The notes below the pieces were generated by a model. It did not search any database. It was given only the letters and a program-made list of their open reading frames with translations, and was not told the origin of the DNA. Shown piece by piece: positions 25,831-34,254 of a stretch of DNA of 43,375 nucleotides (its first letter is position 1; every line of letters starts with the position of its first letter). A program made the position numbers and the translations under genes. Location of the stretch: NCBI GenBank assembly GCA_028818795.1, contig JAPPND010000228.1, positions 1-43,375 on the forward strand. Direction: 5' to 3'. This stretch comes from Gammaproteobacteria bacterium. Lineage in GTDB: Bacteria; Pseudomonadota; Gammaproteobacteria; Pseudomonadales; Azotimanducaceae.

Positions 25831-26631
25831 TCAGCCGGCGGGACCGTCATCGCCTTCGTCCAGCCAACTCAGGTTGGCGCGTACGTCCTCCGTCGAGCCC
25901 ACCTTGGCGAGGAAGGTATCTTCCAGCGTACTTTCCTGCTGAAGCTCCGAGAGCGGCGCCTGGGCGACGAGCCGGCCCCGGTCGATGATTCCGACGTGGG
26001 TACACAGTCGTTCCACGATCTCCAACACGTGGGACGTGATGAAGATGGTGGCACCCTGATCCGCAACGCGCCTGAGCAGGTCGCGGATCACCCTGGAGGT
26101 CACCGCATCGACACCTTCGAAGGGTTCGTCGAGAAACAGCAGCACCGGATTCGCGATCAACGCCGCAGCCAGGGCGAGCTTCTTCTTCATGCCATGGGAA
26201 TAGTCGATGACTAGGCGTTTCTCCTCCCCCGCATCGGTGCCCAGTTCGAGCAAGGCGAACAACTCGTCGATCCGGTCCTGCGCGACGTCGCGGTCGACGC
26301 GATACATTCGGCCCACGAATGTCAGGTTCTCGCGACCCGTCAGCAGGTCGTACAACGCGAGATCCTCGGGCACGACACCGACGCGTCGCTTGACCTCGAT
26401 CGCCTGGCCGGGATCCAAGGGGTTCTGGCCGAGCATCCGGATCGACCCGGAAGACGGTGCCAGCAGGCCGGTGAGCATCTTGATGGTGGTAGACTTTCCC
26501 GCGCCGTTTCGGCCGAGAAACCCGTACAGGGTTCCCCGTTCAACGCGAAGATCGAGGTTGTCCACCGCACGCAGGTCGTCGAATTGGCGACATAACTGAA
26601 ACGTCTCGACAGCGGTATCGTGGAAAGTCAT
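25831..26631 (-). CDS. ABC-2-type transporter ATP-binding protein
   Basis: 266 residues. Walker A GRNGAGKST (40-48), 'VPEDLALYDLLTGRENL' after the Q-loop region, degenerate signature YSHGMKK (144-150) typical of exporter ATPases of this class, Walker B LLFLDEP (E169) and H-loop H201. It energises the permease at 24073-25803. It is divergent from the CPBP gene with 54 bases between starts. Confidence 0.92.
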   Translation of the reverse strand: MTFHDTAVETFQLCRQFDDLRAVDNLDLRVERGTLYGFLGRNGAGKSTTIKMLTGLLAPSSGSIRMLGQNPLDPGQAIEVKRRVGVVPEDLALYDLLTGRENLTFVGRMYRVDRDVAQDRIDELFALLELGTDAGEEKRLVIDYSHGMKKKLALAAALIANPVLLFLDEPFEGVDAVTSRVIRDLLRRVADQGATIFITSHVLEIVERLCTHVGIIDRGRLVAQAPLSELQQESTLEDTFLAKVGSTEDVRANLSWLDEGDDGPAG

Positions 26632-26685
26632 CGAGTCATTGTACGTTCTGCGGATTTGTAACGGAAAGCTCCGGGAGGGTAGGGA

Positions 26686-27444
26686 ATGTCAAAGAACGAA
26701 GCGCCTGCGCGGGAACATGCCGCCGCTGGACCGGAGGCCGGGTTGGACTGGACACCGTGGGGCTTGTGGGCAACCGTCGGGTTGGGGCTCGCGGTTCTTT
26801 TGGCTTCTTTCGTGCTTCAGGTCGTGTCAGCCGTTCCGTTCGTGGCCGAGAACCCCGCTGCCATCGAAGACCTCCAGACGGATGCCAGCTATCTAGCGAC
26901 GGCGATGCTCGTCTCGAACGTTGGATGCACGTTGATCATCCTGGTGCTCGTGGCCATTCGCAGTGGAGCGACGATAGTCGGCTACCTCGCACTTCGATGG
27001 CCGGGGTGGCGAGTGTTGCTGACCTGGGTTGTCGTGGCGGCCTTGTTCGTCGCCGCCTTGGACGTCATCACGCACCTGCTCGGTCGTGAAGTCGTCGCCG
27101 AGTGGTGGATGGATGTCTACGCCACGGTGAAGCAACCATTGTTCATAGGCTTGGCGACCGTGATTGCGGCGCCGCTGTTCGAAAAAGCCTTCTTTCGCGG
27201 GTTCCTGTTCTCGGGCCTGTCGCGCTCTAGGCTTGGCGTCACCGGGACGATCATCGTCACGGCCGCGCTGTGGGCTGTGATCCATTTCCAGTACGGCGCC
27301 TACGAAATTGGCCAGATCTTCGTACTCGGGCTGCTCCTCGGCGTTGCGAGGCATCGCACCAACTCACTGATCGTGCCGTTCACCATCCACGCCGCGATCA
27401 ACCTAGCCGCCAACATCCAGGTCGCCTACATGATTCAAGCCTAG
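26686..27444 (+). CDS. CPBP-family intramembrane protein with altered glutamate motif
   Basis: 252 residues, about eight TM helices. The CPBP (Abi/Rce1-like) motifs are present: E166-K167-A-F-F-R171 in place of EExxxR, H200 in 'ALWAVIH', and H235-A-A-I-N239. The first Glu (the catalytic position in archaeal Rce1 as I recall) is kept, but the second is Lys (codon 27184-27186, aaa). Activity is therefore uncertain. GGGAGGG lies about 7 bases before ATG 26686. Function in bacteria is usually unknown (peptidase or immunity). Confidence 0.85.
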   Translation: MSKNEAPAREHAAAGPEAGLDWTPWGLWATVGLGLAVLLASFVLQVVSAVPFVAENPAAIEDLQTDASYLATAMLVSNVGCTLIILVLVAIRSGATIVGYLALRWPGWRVLLTWVVVAALFVAALDVITHLLGREVVAEWWMDVYATVKQPLFIGLATVIAAPLFEKAFFRGFLFSGLSRSRLGVTGTIIVTAALWAVIHFQYGAYEIGQIFVLGLLLGVARHRTNSLIVPFTIHAAINLAANIQVAYMIQA

Positions 27445-27548
27445 ACGCACTGCGGTCCTTGGCCGGGCTTACGGCGGAAACGCCTCTTTCTAACGCCGTC
27501 GGGACGTGATTAAGATTCGCTCCCCGTCTGGCCCGCCGGAAGTTGAGC

Positions 27549-28184
27549 ATGCCCGAACTCGAACGTATCCCGGAGGAGCACATCTACCGGGCATACGGCA
27601 TCTATCTGCTTTCGTCGCAGCACCGGCTGATCCGGCGCCTCAAGCGGGTCTACGAACCCTCGATCCACGGCAACAAGGCTTGGCGGGCGAGCTTTCTGCT
27701 GATGGACTACCTGCTCCACAACCCGCCCCGGCGGGGCGTACGCGTAATGGAACTCGGCTGCGGCTGGGGGCCGAGCGGTGTCTTCTGTGCACGGCGGTTC
27801 AAGGCCCGGGTCACCGGGGTCGACCTCGACAGCAACGTGTTCCCCTTCCTCGAGGTCATCGCCGCGCTGAACGACGTCAAGGTCACGCCGATGGAGGGCA
27901 ACTTCAACAATCTGACCACCGAGTGTCTCGGGAAGGCACACCTGGTCATCGGTTCGGACGTCTGCTTCTGGGACAGCATGGTGAAGCCCTTGTTCGACGT
28001 CGTGCGCCGTGCCGTGGAGGGCGGCGTGAAGCGCTTCGTCATTTCGGACCCCGGACGTCCGACGTTCTACGAACTGGCCGACCTGTGCGCAAAGCAGCCT
28101 TGGCAGGTGACGCTCAAGGAGTGGTACGCGGTTGAACCGTCGCGGACGTCCGGCGAGATTCTCGAGGTCCAACCCTCGAAGTGA
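27549..28184 (+). CDS. Class I SAM-dependent methyltransferase
   Basis: 211 residues. Motif I 'VMELGCGWGPSG' (66-77), acidic end of strand 2 'GVDLDSN' (about 90-96), 'GNFNNL' and 'LVIGSDVCFWDSM' (motif IV region) resemble the METTL/nicotinamide-type protein methyltransferase group. ATG 27549 is preferred over TTG 27543 because GGAAG stands 6 bases upstream. Substrate unknown. It converges on the lipoprotein at 28192. Confidence 0.8.
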   Translation: MPELERIPEEHIYRAYGIYLLSSQHRLIRRLKRVYEPSIHGNKAWRASFLLMDYLLHNPPRRGVRVMELGCGWGPSGVFCARRFKARVTGVDLDSNVFPFLEVIAALNDVKVTPMEGNFNNLTTECLGKAHLVIGSDVCFWDSMVKPLFDVVRRAVEGGVKRFVISDPGRPTFYELADLCAKQPWQVTLKEWYAVEPSRTSGEILEVQPSK

Positions 28185-28191
28185 TTTGCCG

Positions 28192-28908
28192 CTACCCCTC
28201 CGGGACCGGCACCGACGCCAGGGTCGGGTGGATGAACGTCTTGATCTGATCCGACATGTTGGCGCATGCCTTTTCGCGGACCCGGGCGATGACGGGGATC
28301 GGTACCACGACGGCGGGGACGAAGCTGGTACCGGCGGCCTCGGAGCTCAACGTACCCACGGTCATGCCCCGTTCGACATCCCACACCGAGGCCTCGTAGT
28401 CGGATCCGCTCTCCCAGGATAGGAAGCCGAAGCAGGCCGGTATGCCGCCGGAGAAGAACGTGCAGTTGAGGCTCCCGCTCTCGTCGGTGCGTTCCGTGGT
28501 GCCCTCGATCCAGACCAGGTAACGAACGCCGATTTCGTCGATTCGCCTCGCGATGAGCGGACGGTTGATGACCGTTGCGAGATCCTCCATGTTGAGCGGG
28601 GCGGTACGGGGCTCGAACCAGGGAAACGTGGCATCCACGAACTCACGTTCGCTCAAGATCGGCAAAGCGCCGTCGCCGCTGTTGACGGAGTCGCTGACGC
28701 AGGTCACGAAGTCGTCTTCCGTCTCTCCCTGGGTCTTGTGTTTCCGGGACAGGATGACGATGGACTCGCCGGTTCCGATTTGCGTATCCGCCTGACGCAC
28801 TTCCTGGACGGTCGTCTGGACGCATCCCACCGATGACAGACCGGCAACAAGGCAAACCGTGGCCGCCACTCCTCGTTTCCGGTAGCGCGTGACGTGTGAG
28901 ACCTTCAT
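28192..28908 (-). CDS. Lipoprotein of unknown function, last gene of the stator-like cluster
   Basis: 238 residues; lipobox LSSVG-C29 after a hydrophobic stretch. The mature part is mixed alpha/beta with 'ARRIDEIGVRYLVWIEG' and four further Cys residues. AAGGAG precedes the ATG well. It follows the lipoprotein at 28921 by 12 bases and is probably co-transcribed with it. I do not recognise the family; its layout recalls CsgG/LpoB-like stress lipoproteins, but no signature supports that. Confidence 0.72.
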   Translation of the reverse strand: MKVSHVTRYRKRGVAATVCLVAGLSSVGCVQTTVQEVRQADTQIGTGESIVILSRKHKTQGETEDDFVTCVSDSVNSGDGALPILSEREFVDATFPWFEPRTAPLNMEDLATVINRPLIARRIDEIGVRYLVWIEGTTERTDESGSLNCTFFSGGIPACFGFLSWESGSDYEASVWDVERGMTVGTLSSEAAGTSFVPAVVVPIPVIARVREKACANMSDQIKTFIHPTLASVPVPEG

Positions 28909-28920
28909 TGCGGCACTCCT

Positions 28921-29664
28921 TTACCTCGGCTGAACCCCGATGGCGGCGAGCCATTTTCGGACTTGCTCCTGGTCCTGGAATCGTAACGATAGCTCCGCCG
29001 CTGCGCCGCGCAGGGCCCAGATGGTTGCTTCGTGGAGCGCGGGCGTCCGCTGGCCCAACTGCCCGAAGTTGCGCTCGTTGGCCTTCCCATATCCGATCAA
29101 GGGCAATTCACCTACGTTGTTCCCGCCCGCGTCGAACAGAGTGAGCTTGTAGCGAATCCAGACCTCGTAGAAGTCGCCGCCGGTCTGATCGGGAATCGCA
29201 AACTGCACCTCTTCGATGGACGGGGCGATGATGCCGTCCACGACCGGGGACGAGCCATCGGTCCCGACGAAGCGGATGGGGCCGGCGGGGAGGTTCGTCC
29301 CCTGATCCGCAGGCTCCATCGGAACGAGATTCTCGAACATCGCATTGAACACGCGTACGAAGACGGGCGCCTGGGATGCGCCGATGTCGATGCGGTAGGG
29401 GCCGTAGTCTTCCAACTCCTCTTCGTGGACGTAGGTGACGAGGTCATCCTCGAAATAGACTCCCATGGCTGCCCGAATGGGGTCGACCAGAGGACTTGGG
29501 ACGGTGGCGTCGACGGCAATGGAAGCGCCGCCCTGGCAGCCACCGAGGAGAAGCGCGGCGAAGCCTACCGCCAGAATGTGACGTCGCCCGAATCGGCACG
29601 CGCAGTTTTGCTGGCACGGGACGGGACAAGCCCAACCCGTACGCCCTAAGCCTATGGGACGCAT
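28921..29664 (-). CDS. Lipoprotein of unknown function
   Basis: About 247 residues from ATG 29664 (an ATG at 29673 is an alternative). A long charged n-region is followed by 'AVGFAALLLGG-C43', a good lipobox. The mature part ends in a helical segment 'ATIWALRGAAAELSLRF'. A longer upstream in-frame reading (to 30057) is rejected because it runs into the vWA gene. The 71-base gap to the vWA stop could hold an internal promoter, but none is convincing. Probably outer-membrane-associated partner of the neighbouring cluster. Confidence 0.7.
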   Translation of the reverse strand: MRPIGLGRTGWACPVPCQQNCACRFGRRHILAVGFAALLLGGCQGGASIAVDATVPSPLVDPIRAAMGVYFEDDLVTYVHEEELEDYGPYRIDIGASQAPVFVRVFNAMFENLVPMEPADQGTNLPAGPIRFVGTDGSSPVVDGIIAPSIEEVQFAIPDQTGGDFYEVWIRYKLTLFDAGGNNVGELPLIGYGKANERNFGQLGQRTPALHEATIWALRGAAAELSLRFQDQEQVRKWLAAIGVQPR

Positions 29665-29744
29665 CGTATCCATCCTTGCGCCACCTTGGCCGACGCGGCG
29701 TCTGCGGCCATATGCGGGTCGCTCCGTAACGGCAAGGGTTGAGC

Positions 29745-30722
29745 CTACTCGAAAGTCGACAGCCCGACAAAGGTTCCGTCGTTCCGGAACGTCAGTTCGC
29801 GCATCAGGGCCGCAAACCGGTTGCCGGAGTTGGCCCCGACGCGCACGGGGAAGCCCACTGCGTGAATCCGCACCCTGCGGCTGCCGTCTTCGACCACGCG
29901 GTTTACCTGGTCGACGGTGTCGACCACCCGCTCGATCGACCTCTTGGAGAAATCGTCGCCGAAGACGTAGATGCTGATTTTCCGGTCGCGGGAGTAGTAG
30001 GTGTTGATTGCCTGTTGGATGCCCTCCACCGGGCTCGAGTTCGAGTTCGGGGACCAACCCGCGAGGACGCGCAGCATATCGCGCCGTCGGCCGGGGGTGT
30101 CTTCAATCCAGCGTCCAGCGGTCTCCGGGAACATGTAGTCGCCCATGTCGTTCATGACCTGGATGCCCTTGACGCGGGGATAGATGTCGAGCGCTTCCCG
30201 GACTTTTCGCTGCACGGCGCCCCACGCCCACTGTTGCATGCTGCCGGAGGTATCGATGACGAAGATGATGTACTCGCTGTCCACTGTGACGCCGCCGATC
30301 GTGTTCGTGGCGCGCACGAAGTCGAGTCCCAGCAGACGCTCCATTTCGGCGGTGAGGGACTGCTTCGCCTGGACAAGGCGCTCCCTCGTCGATTGCTGGA
30401 ACTCCGCCTCCTCCGCCGTGGCGCGATACTGCCCGAGGATGTCGTTGATGTCGCGTTCCACTTTGGCAAGTTCGGTGAGTTCACGCGTCAGTTGGCGCTC
30501 CTCGTCGGTCAGTTGGCGTCTCAGGATTCTGGTTTCGCCGAGGATCTCGTTGAGCTGTTCGCGTTTCTGTACCAGTCCTTCCCGAGTGATCATGGGATCC
30601 TCGATGAGGATGGGTTCGACGGTCTTGACGATCATCAAGAGCAGGATGATCGCGCCGAAACCACAACAGATGACGTCGAGGAACGACAGCCCGATCTCCT
30701 CGAGACCGCGTCGGCGGATCAT
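29745..30722 (-). CDS. vWA protein with ExbD/TolR-like N-terminal helix (second copy)
   Basis: 325 residues: TM helix at about 11-33 with 'FLDVICCGFGA' (D16 inside the helix), coiled-coil (about 48-128), then a von Willebrand A domain (about 148-320). The MIDAS begins D157-T-S-G-S161, with 'FGDD' (254-257) later, so metal binding is plausible. The topology, one helix and a periplasmic domain, and the intramembrane LDV Asp are those of ExbD/TolR/MotB, the partners of the MotA/TolQ-type channel encoded three genes upstream. The ATG overlaps the stop of the other vWA gene (ATGA). Confidence 0.82.
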   Translation of the reverse strand: MIRRRGLEEIGLSFLDVICCGFGAIILLLMIVKTVEPILIEDPMITREGLVQKREQLNEILGETRILRRQLTDEERQLTRELTELAKVERDINDILGQYRATAEEAEFQQSTRERLVQAKQSLTAEMERLLGLDFVRATNTIGGVTVDSEYIIFVIDTSGSMQQWAWGAVQRKVREALDIYPRVKGIQVMNDMGDYMFPETAGRWIEDTPGRRRDMLRVLAGWSPNSNSSPVEGIQQAINTYYSRDRKISIYVFGDDFSKRSIERVVDTVDQVNRVVEDGSRRVRIHAVGFPVRVGANSGNRFAALMRELTFRNDGTFVGLSTFE

Positions 30723-31807
30723 GGCCAGTCCCTCGACGGCGACATGTACGTGCCGCCACTGTTCGCGGCGAGAATCCAATACGCCGCGGACGCCTGCCAG
30801 TCTCCCTCCATCGGGAACATGATCACGTTGACGGGAACACCGGCTGGCCACAGCCTGATGGCGTCGGTGAACAGCCTGACCCGTTGCCGGCCGTCGACAG
30901 TGGAGGAGCGCGGCTTCCTGTTGGATCGGGTCGGCAGGCCGTCGGTCACCAGGAAGACGTTGTCGGGCAGGGGACGCATTGCGCCGACGACATCGAACAA
31001 GCCCTCGAGATTGGTGCCGCCGGCGGGTACCGTGTCGTCGAGCGTGTCGAGGGCCTCGTCTAGGATTCCCATGTCGGTAGCCGGAATCCAACCCGTCTCC
31101 GGGAGGAGGAATCTCGCCTCGTCGCCATAGAGCAGGATCTGGAAGTTGCTGTCCAAGGGGGTTTGGGCAGCCAACCACCTGACCGTCTTCCGGGCTCGCT
31201 CCCACTTGGGCGCGTTCAGTTGCCGTTCCCGGGACATGTTGCGACGCCGTATCACCTGGACGATCGTCTCGTCCAACATGCTGGCCGAGGCATCGAGCGC
31301 AATCAGGATGTGCCGGCCGCCGACGTAGAGGCCGGTGAGATACTGGCGGTCGCCTTCGCCCTTGACCTCGAGCAGCCTGGTGCCGGCGAGCCGTTGCTCC
31401 TCCTCCTGGAGGCGTTTCACGTCCTGTTCCCGATCCTCGACGTCGGACGTCAGATCCTCGACGCTTTCGCGTTCCGCAGCGGTCTTCGCATCGAGTTCTT
31501 CGAGTTCCTCCCTGTGTCGGTCGCGATCGGCGATCTTCGCGAGCAATTGCCGGTTGGCGTCGGCGACCCGCTTTCTGGCATCCTCCACGAGTGTCTGCAG
31601 GTCCACCAGGTCCTTCTCGCCGGTCAGGATCTGGTAGTCGAGCAGGCGGGACTCCGAGAGCAGATCCCTGTCGACATCCCTCGCCTCGTCGTCGATACGG
31701 TGGTTGATGATCAGAAACACGAGCACGACGGCACCGAACCCGCACGACATCACATCGAGGAATGCCAGCGAGAACACGTTGAACCGTCGGCCGGTCTGCC
31801 TAGCCAT
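30719..31807 (-). CDS. vWA protein with ExbD/TolR-like N-terminal helix (first copy)
   Basis: 362 residues: TM helix at about 12-34 containing 'FLDVMSCGFGA' (D18), a long acidic coiled-coil (about 45-140), then a vWA domain (about 165-355) with MIDAS D172-A-S174-A-S176, T265 in 'GGTNL' and D289 in 'VTDG'. It is paralogous to the next vWA gene but with a different MIDAS (DASAS against DTSGS). It overlaps the actin-like gene by 8 bases upstream and the second vWA gene by 4 downstream. The pair could form a heterodimer in the place of the ExbD/TolR dimer. Confidence 0.83.
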   Translation of the reverse strand: MARQTGRRFNVFSLAFLDVMSCGFGAVVLVFLIINHRIDDEARDVDRDLLSESRLLDYQILTGEKDLVDLQTLVEDARKRVADANRQLLAKIADRDRHREELEELDAKTAAERESVEDLTSDVEDREQDVKRLQEEEQRLAGTRLLEVKGEGDRQYLTGLYVGGRHILIALDASASMLDETIVQVIRRRNMSRERQLNAPKWERARKTVRWLAAQTPLDSNFQILLYGDEARFLLPETGWIPATDMGILDEALDTLDDTVPAGGTNLEGLFDVVGAMRPLPDNVFLVTDGLPTRSNRKPRSSTVDGRQRVRLFTDAIRLWPAGVPVNVIMFPMEGDWQASAAYWILAANSGGTYMSPSRDWP

Positions 31808-33110
31808 CGGTCTCTCCGTCGACGACGGCGATCAGGTGGAACGCGAGATCGCCGCTGCCGATGGTATCCCCCGCCGCGGCAGGATGTTCGAAGTCGATGG
31901 GGATGCCGTTCAAGGAAATGGCTGAGTCCGGTGCCGGCACCACCGAGATGCCGTTCTCGCCGCGCCTGATCCGGAAGGTCGGCGATCCGGGTCGAAACGC
32001 CGGATGCTCGTTGGCACTGACGTCACGGACCAGCGGGATGGCAAGCGCCTCGCAGAGCACATGGGTGGGCCACCTGGCCGGCGTGGGGCTCGAGGTCGCG
32101 CTTGCCGGGGCCGGCAAGGAGGTAACCAGGCGGGCACCGGGTGCGCCGCCGGCGTCTCCCGGCCCCGGCAATATGTGCTCGGCCTGATCCCGAACTGCGA
32201 CATCGATGGTGTCCGGGGTGAGCGGCAGAAGCTGGTGGCCCGCTTGCTGGAGGAAACCGGCAAAGCCCGGCAGGCGGAGCACTCGATGGCTGACGGCGAG
32301 AGTTCCGGCACTGCCCAGCGCGCGCGCAAACAGTTCGTAGCGTTGCGACGACTTCTGTGCCAGGGCGTGGCGTGACACGCTGACGCGGCGTTTCACGTCG
32401 TGATGGTCGACCTCGATGGCGAATTCCGCCGCGCCGGCGTCGATCCCGGCAAGGAGTTGATCGAAGACCTGTTGTTCGGTGTTGGCGATCCGCAACGGAT
32501 CGAAGCGCGTGCCGTCCACGAATCGGTCGGCGACGACATCGATCCAACCCTCGAGGAGTGGCGCGAATCCCGCGGCGGGGATCTCGTCGACGGCGGCACG
32601 GCGCATGATCGGGCCGTCGTCGGTATCCACACGTTCGACCCGGGCGAGGGTCGCGCGTTGAAGAGAGACATCGACGACTCCGCAGGAGCCGTCCCAGGTC
32701 TCTCGGCTGGCAGCCGCTACGGAGGCATCGACGATGGCGCGCACGTCGAAGCCGGCCTCGGCCGCGATTCCGAGGAGAACGGCGAACTGCTCGTTGGTTG
32801 CCGCGGAAGGCGCCACCACGACCACGGCGGGGCGTTTTTCGCCCGTGGCGGCACGCAGTTCCTGCAACTGCAGATAGACGAGGTCCGCTTGATTGGCCAC
32901 GCCGCGGCCGCGAGGCGTGACGGGATCGCCGTTCATGCGCTGCCAGAATTCGTTGTGCGACTGCTGCGGGTGAAGTCGGGAACGCGCGCGTGCCTCGTAG
33001 CCGAGTACCGTGTTCTTGGGGGCGACGTCCGCCACGCCCGGCTGCCGGTAGAGCTCCTCGCCGTCGCGCGTCAGCCTGATCTCGGTGTCGTTGATGTCGA
33101 GGACGAGCAT
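31800..33110 (-). CDS. Actin-fold-like protein with FHA-like C-terminal domain
   Basis: 436 residues, no TM or signal, cytosolic. The N-terminal 'LVLDINDTEIRLTRDGE' and, after 'VVVVAPSAATNEQFAVLLGIAAEAGF' in pieces, 'GVVDVSLQRATLARV' (about 145-160) look like the two phosphate loops of the actin/Hsp70/PilM fold, with the usual 'VDASVAAA' between them. Residues about 371-436 ('ISLNG...AAGDTIGSGDLAFHL') fit the second half of an FHA beta-sandwich. It could be the cytosolic control unit for the channel next to it. The first phosphate loop is weak, so ATPase activity is not assured. Confidence 0.6.
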   Translation of the reverse strand: MLVLDINDTEIRLTRDGEELYRQPGVADVAPKNTVLGYEARARSRLHPQQSHNEFWQRMNGDPVTPRGRGVANQADLVYLQLQELRAATGEKRPAVVVVAPSAATNEQFAVLLGIAAEAGFDVRAIVDASVAAASRETWDGSCGVVDVSLQRATLARVERVDTDDGPIMRRAAVDEIPAAGFAPLLEGWIDVVADRFVDGTRFDPLRIANTEQQVFDQLLAGIDAGAAEFAIEVDHHDVKRRVSVSRHALAQKSSQRYELFARALGSAGTLAVSHRVLRLPGFAGFLQQAGHQLLPLTPDTIDVAVRDQAEHILPGPGDAGGAPGARLVTSLPAPASATSSPTPARWPTHVLCEALAIPLVRDVSANEHPAFRPGSPTFRIRRGENGISVVPAPDSAISLNGIPIDFEHPAAAGDTIGSGDLAFHLIAVVDGETDG

Positions 33111-33111
33111 G

Positions 33112-33909
33112 TCAACGCACCTGCATGTGACGTATCAGGTAGTCGTCGCAATAGTGTTGCGTATCGAGGACGAGGCGTTCCTGGATAAGCTGCAACTGGT
33201 GCATCAGGAACATGACGACGATGCTGATGACGAGTGCGACGAAGGTCGAGTTGAAGGCAACGCCGAGGTTTGCCGTGACGCCGGATATATCGCCCTCGAC
33301 GGCGCGGTACGCCTGACCCAGCGCGGCGCCGATGCCGCGGACGGTGCCGATGAACCCGATGGAAGGGATTGCCCAGGCGATGTAGCGCACCATGGCGAGT
33401 TCGCTGTCGAGGCGGTCGGACTCGGTGTCGCAGACGGCTCGTACCGCGTTGGAGACGTCCTGGACGTTGCTCGTGGAGGCGAATCGCTGCAATGCGGCAA
33501 GCAACGCTCGGGGCAGCAGGTTGTTCCGGGTCGCTTCGGGCAAGGCCTGAAGCGGACGCGAGTATTCGCGGGTGTCTTCGGGCAGGATGCTCATGCCCTC
33601 CGTCACCTCCACGAACGGGTTCTGGAGCATGCGGCGCTCCCGGAGGCAGTTCCGGGTCTTGAGCCCCATGATGGCCATCGCCCAGAACATCAGGATGAAG
33701 CAGCACTCCTGTTCGAAGTTGTGCAGAACGACGTACAGGGATCGTTCGGGAACGAAGTCCTCTTCGACCTGGGCTCGCTGCTCCTGTGCCTCGAGGATCG
33801 TATCGGCGTTGGGGCGGATTACCGTGACATAGACCAGGTGCACCAGGATGACGATGACGACAAGCGCAACCACCTGGTAGATGAAGTCGAAGGGCAGGGT
33901 TTTCTTCAT
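33112..33909 (-). CDS. MotA/TolQ/ExbB-family proton-channel protein
   Basis: 265 residues: TM at about 10-31, a second hydrophobic segment about 69-84, a cytoplasmic helical region, then 'IPSIGFIGTVRGIGAALG' (181-198) and 'GVTANLGVAFNSTFVALVISIVVMF' in TM 3-4 (about 210-235). These are the TolQ/ExbB/MotA signature; the channel-lining threonines appear as T189 and T222. The family forms pentamers round two copies of an Asp-bearing single-helix partner. No exbD/tolR follows; instead two vWA genes with Asp-bearing helices lie downstream. Spaced 1 base from the actin-like gene. Confidence 0.88.
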   Translation of the reverse strand: MKKTLPFDFIYQVVALVVIVILVHLVYVTVIRPNADTILEAQEQRAQVEEDFVPERSLYVVLHNFEQECCFILMFWAMAIMGLKTRNCLRERRMLQNPFVEVTEGMSILPEDTREYSRPLQALPEATRNNLLPRALLAALQRFASTSNVQDVSNAVRAVCDTESDRLDSELAMVRYIAWAIPSIGFIGTVRGIGAALGQAYRAVEGDISGVTANLGVAFNSTFVALVISIVVMFLMHQLQLIQERLVLDTQHYCDDYLIRHMQVR

Positions 33910-33924
33910 TTCAGTGTCACGCCT

Positions 33925-34254
33925 TCAGATGTCGACCGGGAACGGTACGTCGATGTCCTCGGATATATCCTCGCTGGGCACGAAGATCTCCTCGGACCCG
34001 TCGGCGTCGGACTGGGCCGGCGCATCGCCGGGGGGGCCGTCTTCGCCGTTCTCCGACTCGGATTGGGCGGGGGCGTCCTTCGCGGTATCGCCGGACTCGG
34101 GCTCCTTGGTTGGCGTCTCGTCTTTCTCGGCAGCCATCGCGATCGGGGCGTCCAATGGGCCGTTCGACGCCCAGGGCAGGATGCACGCTAGACAACACAG
34201 CACAAGGGCGAGCACGTTCATCCGTGATCGTCGAGTCTCTATGTCCGTATTCAC
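33925..34254 (-). CDS. Small acidic exported protein
   Basis: 109 residues from GTG 34254, which overlaps the upstream stop (GTGA) and has GAGG 8 bases before it; ATG 34221 is an alternative. A hydrophobic segment 'LALVLCCLACILPW' with small residues following indicates export. The rest is acidic low complexity with two APAQS repeats (about 62-93) ending in 'PFPVDI'. Unknown function, perhaps a linker or peptidoglycan-spanning component of the cluster. Confidence 0.68.
   Translation of the reverse strand: MNTDIETRRSRMNVLALVLCCLACILPWASNGPLDAPIAMAAEKDETPTKEPESGDTAKDAPAQSESENGEDGPPGDAPAQSDADGSEEIFVPSEDISEDIDVPFPVDI

Noticed and set aside
29674-29744. Internal promoter before the two terminal lipoprotein genes (TTGCCG and TATGGC at 17-base spacing)
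   Set aside because: Match too weak in a GC-rich background to list as a feature.
28921-30057. Extended N-terminus for the lipoprotein at 28921
   Set aside because: The extension overlaps the second vWA gene and puts the signal peptide in the middle of the protein.
29745-31745. Single long minus-strand frame that would fuse sequence upstream to the second vWA protein
   Set aside because: Its upstream third is out-of-frame translation of the first vWA gene; the ATGA overlap at 30719-30722 marks the true start.
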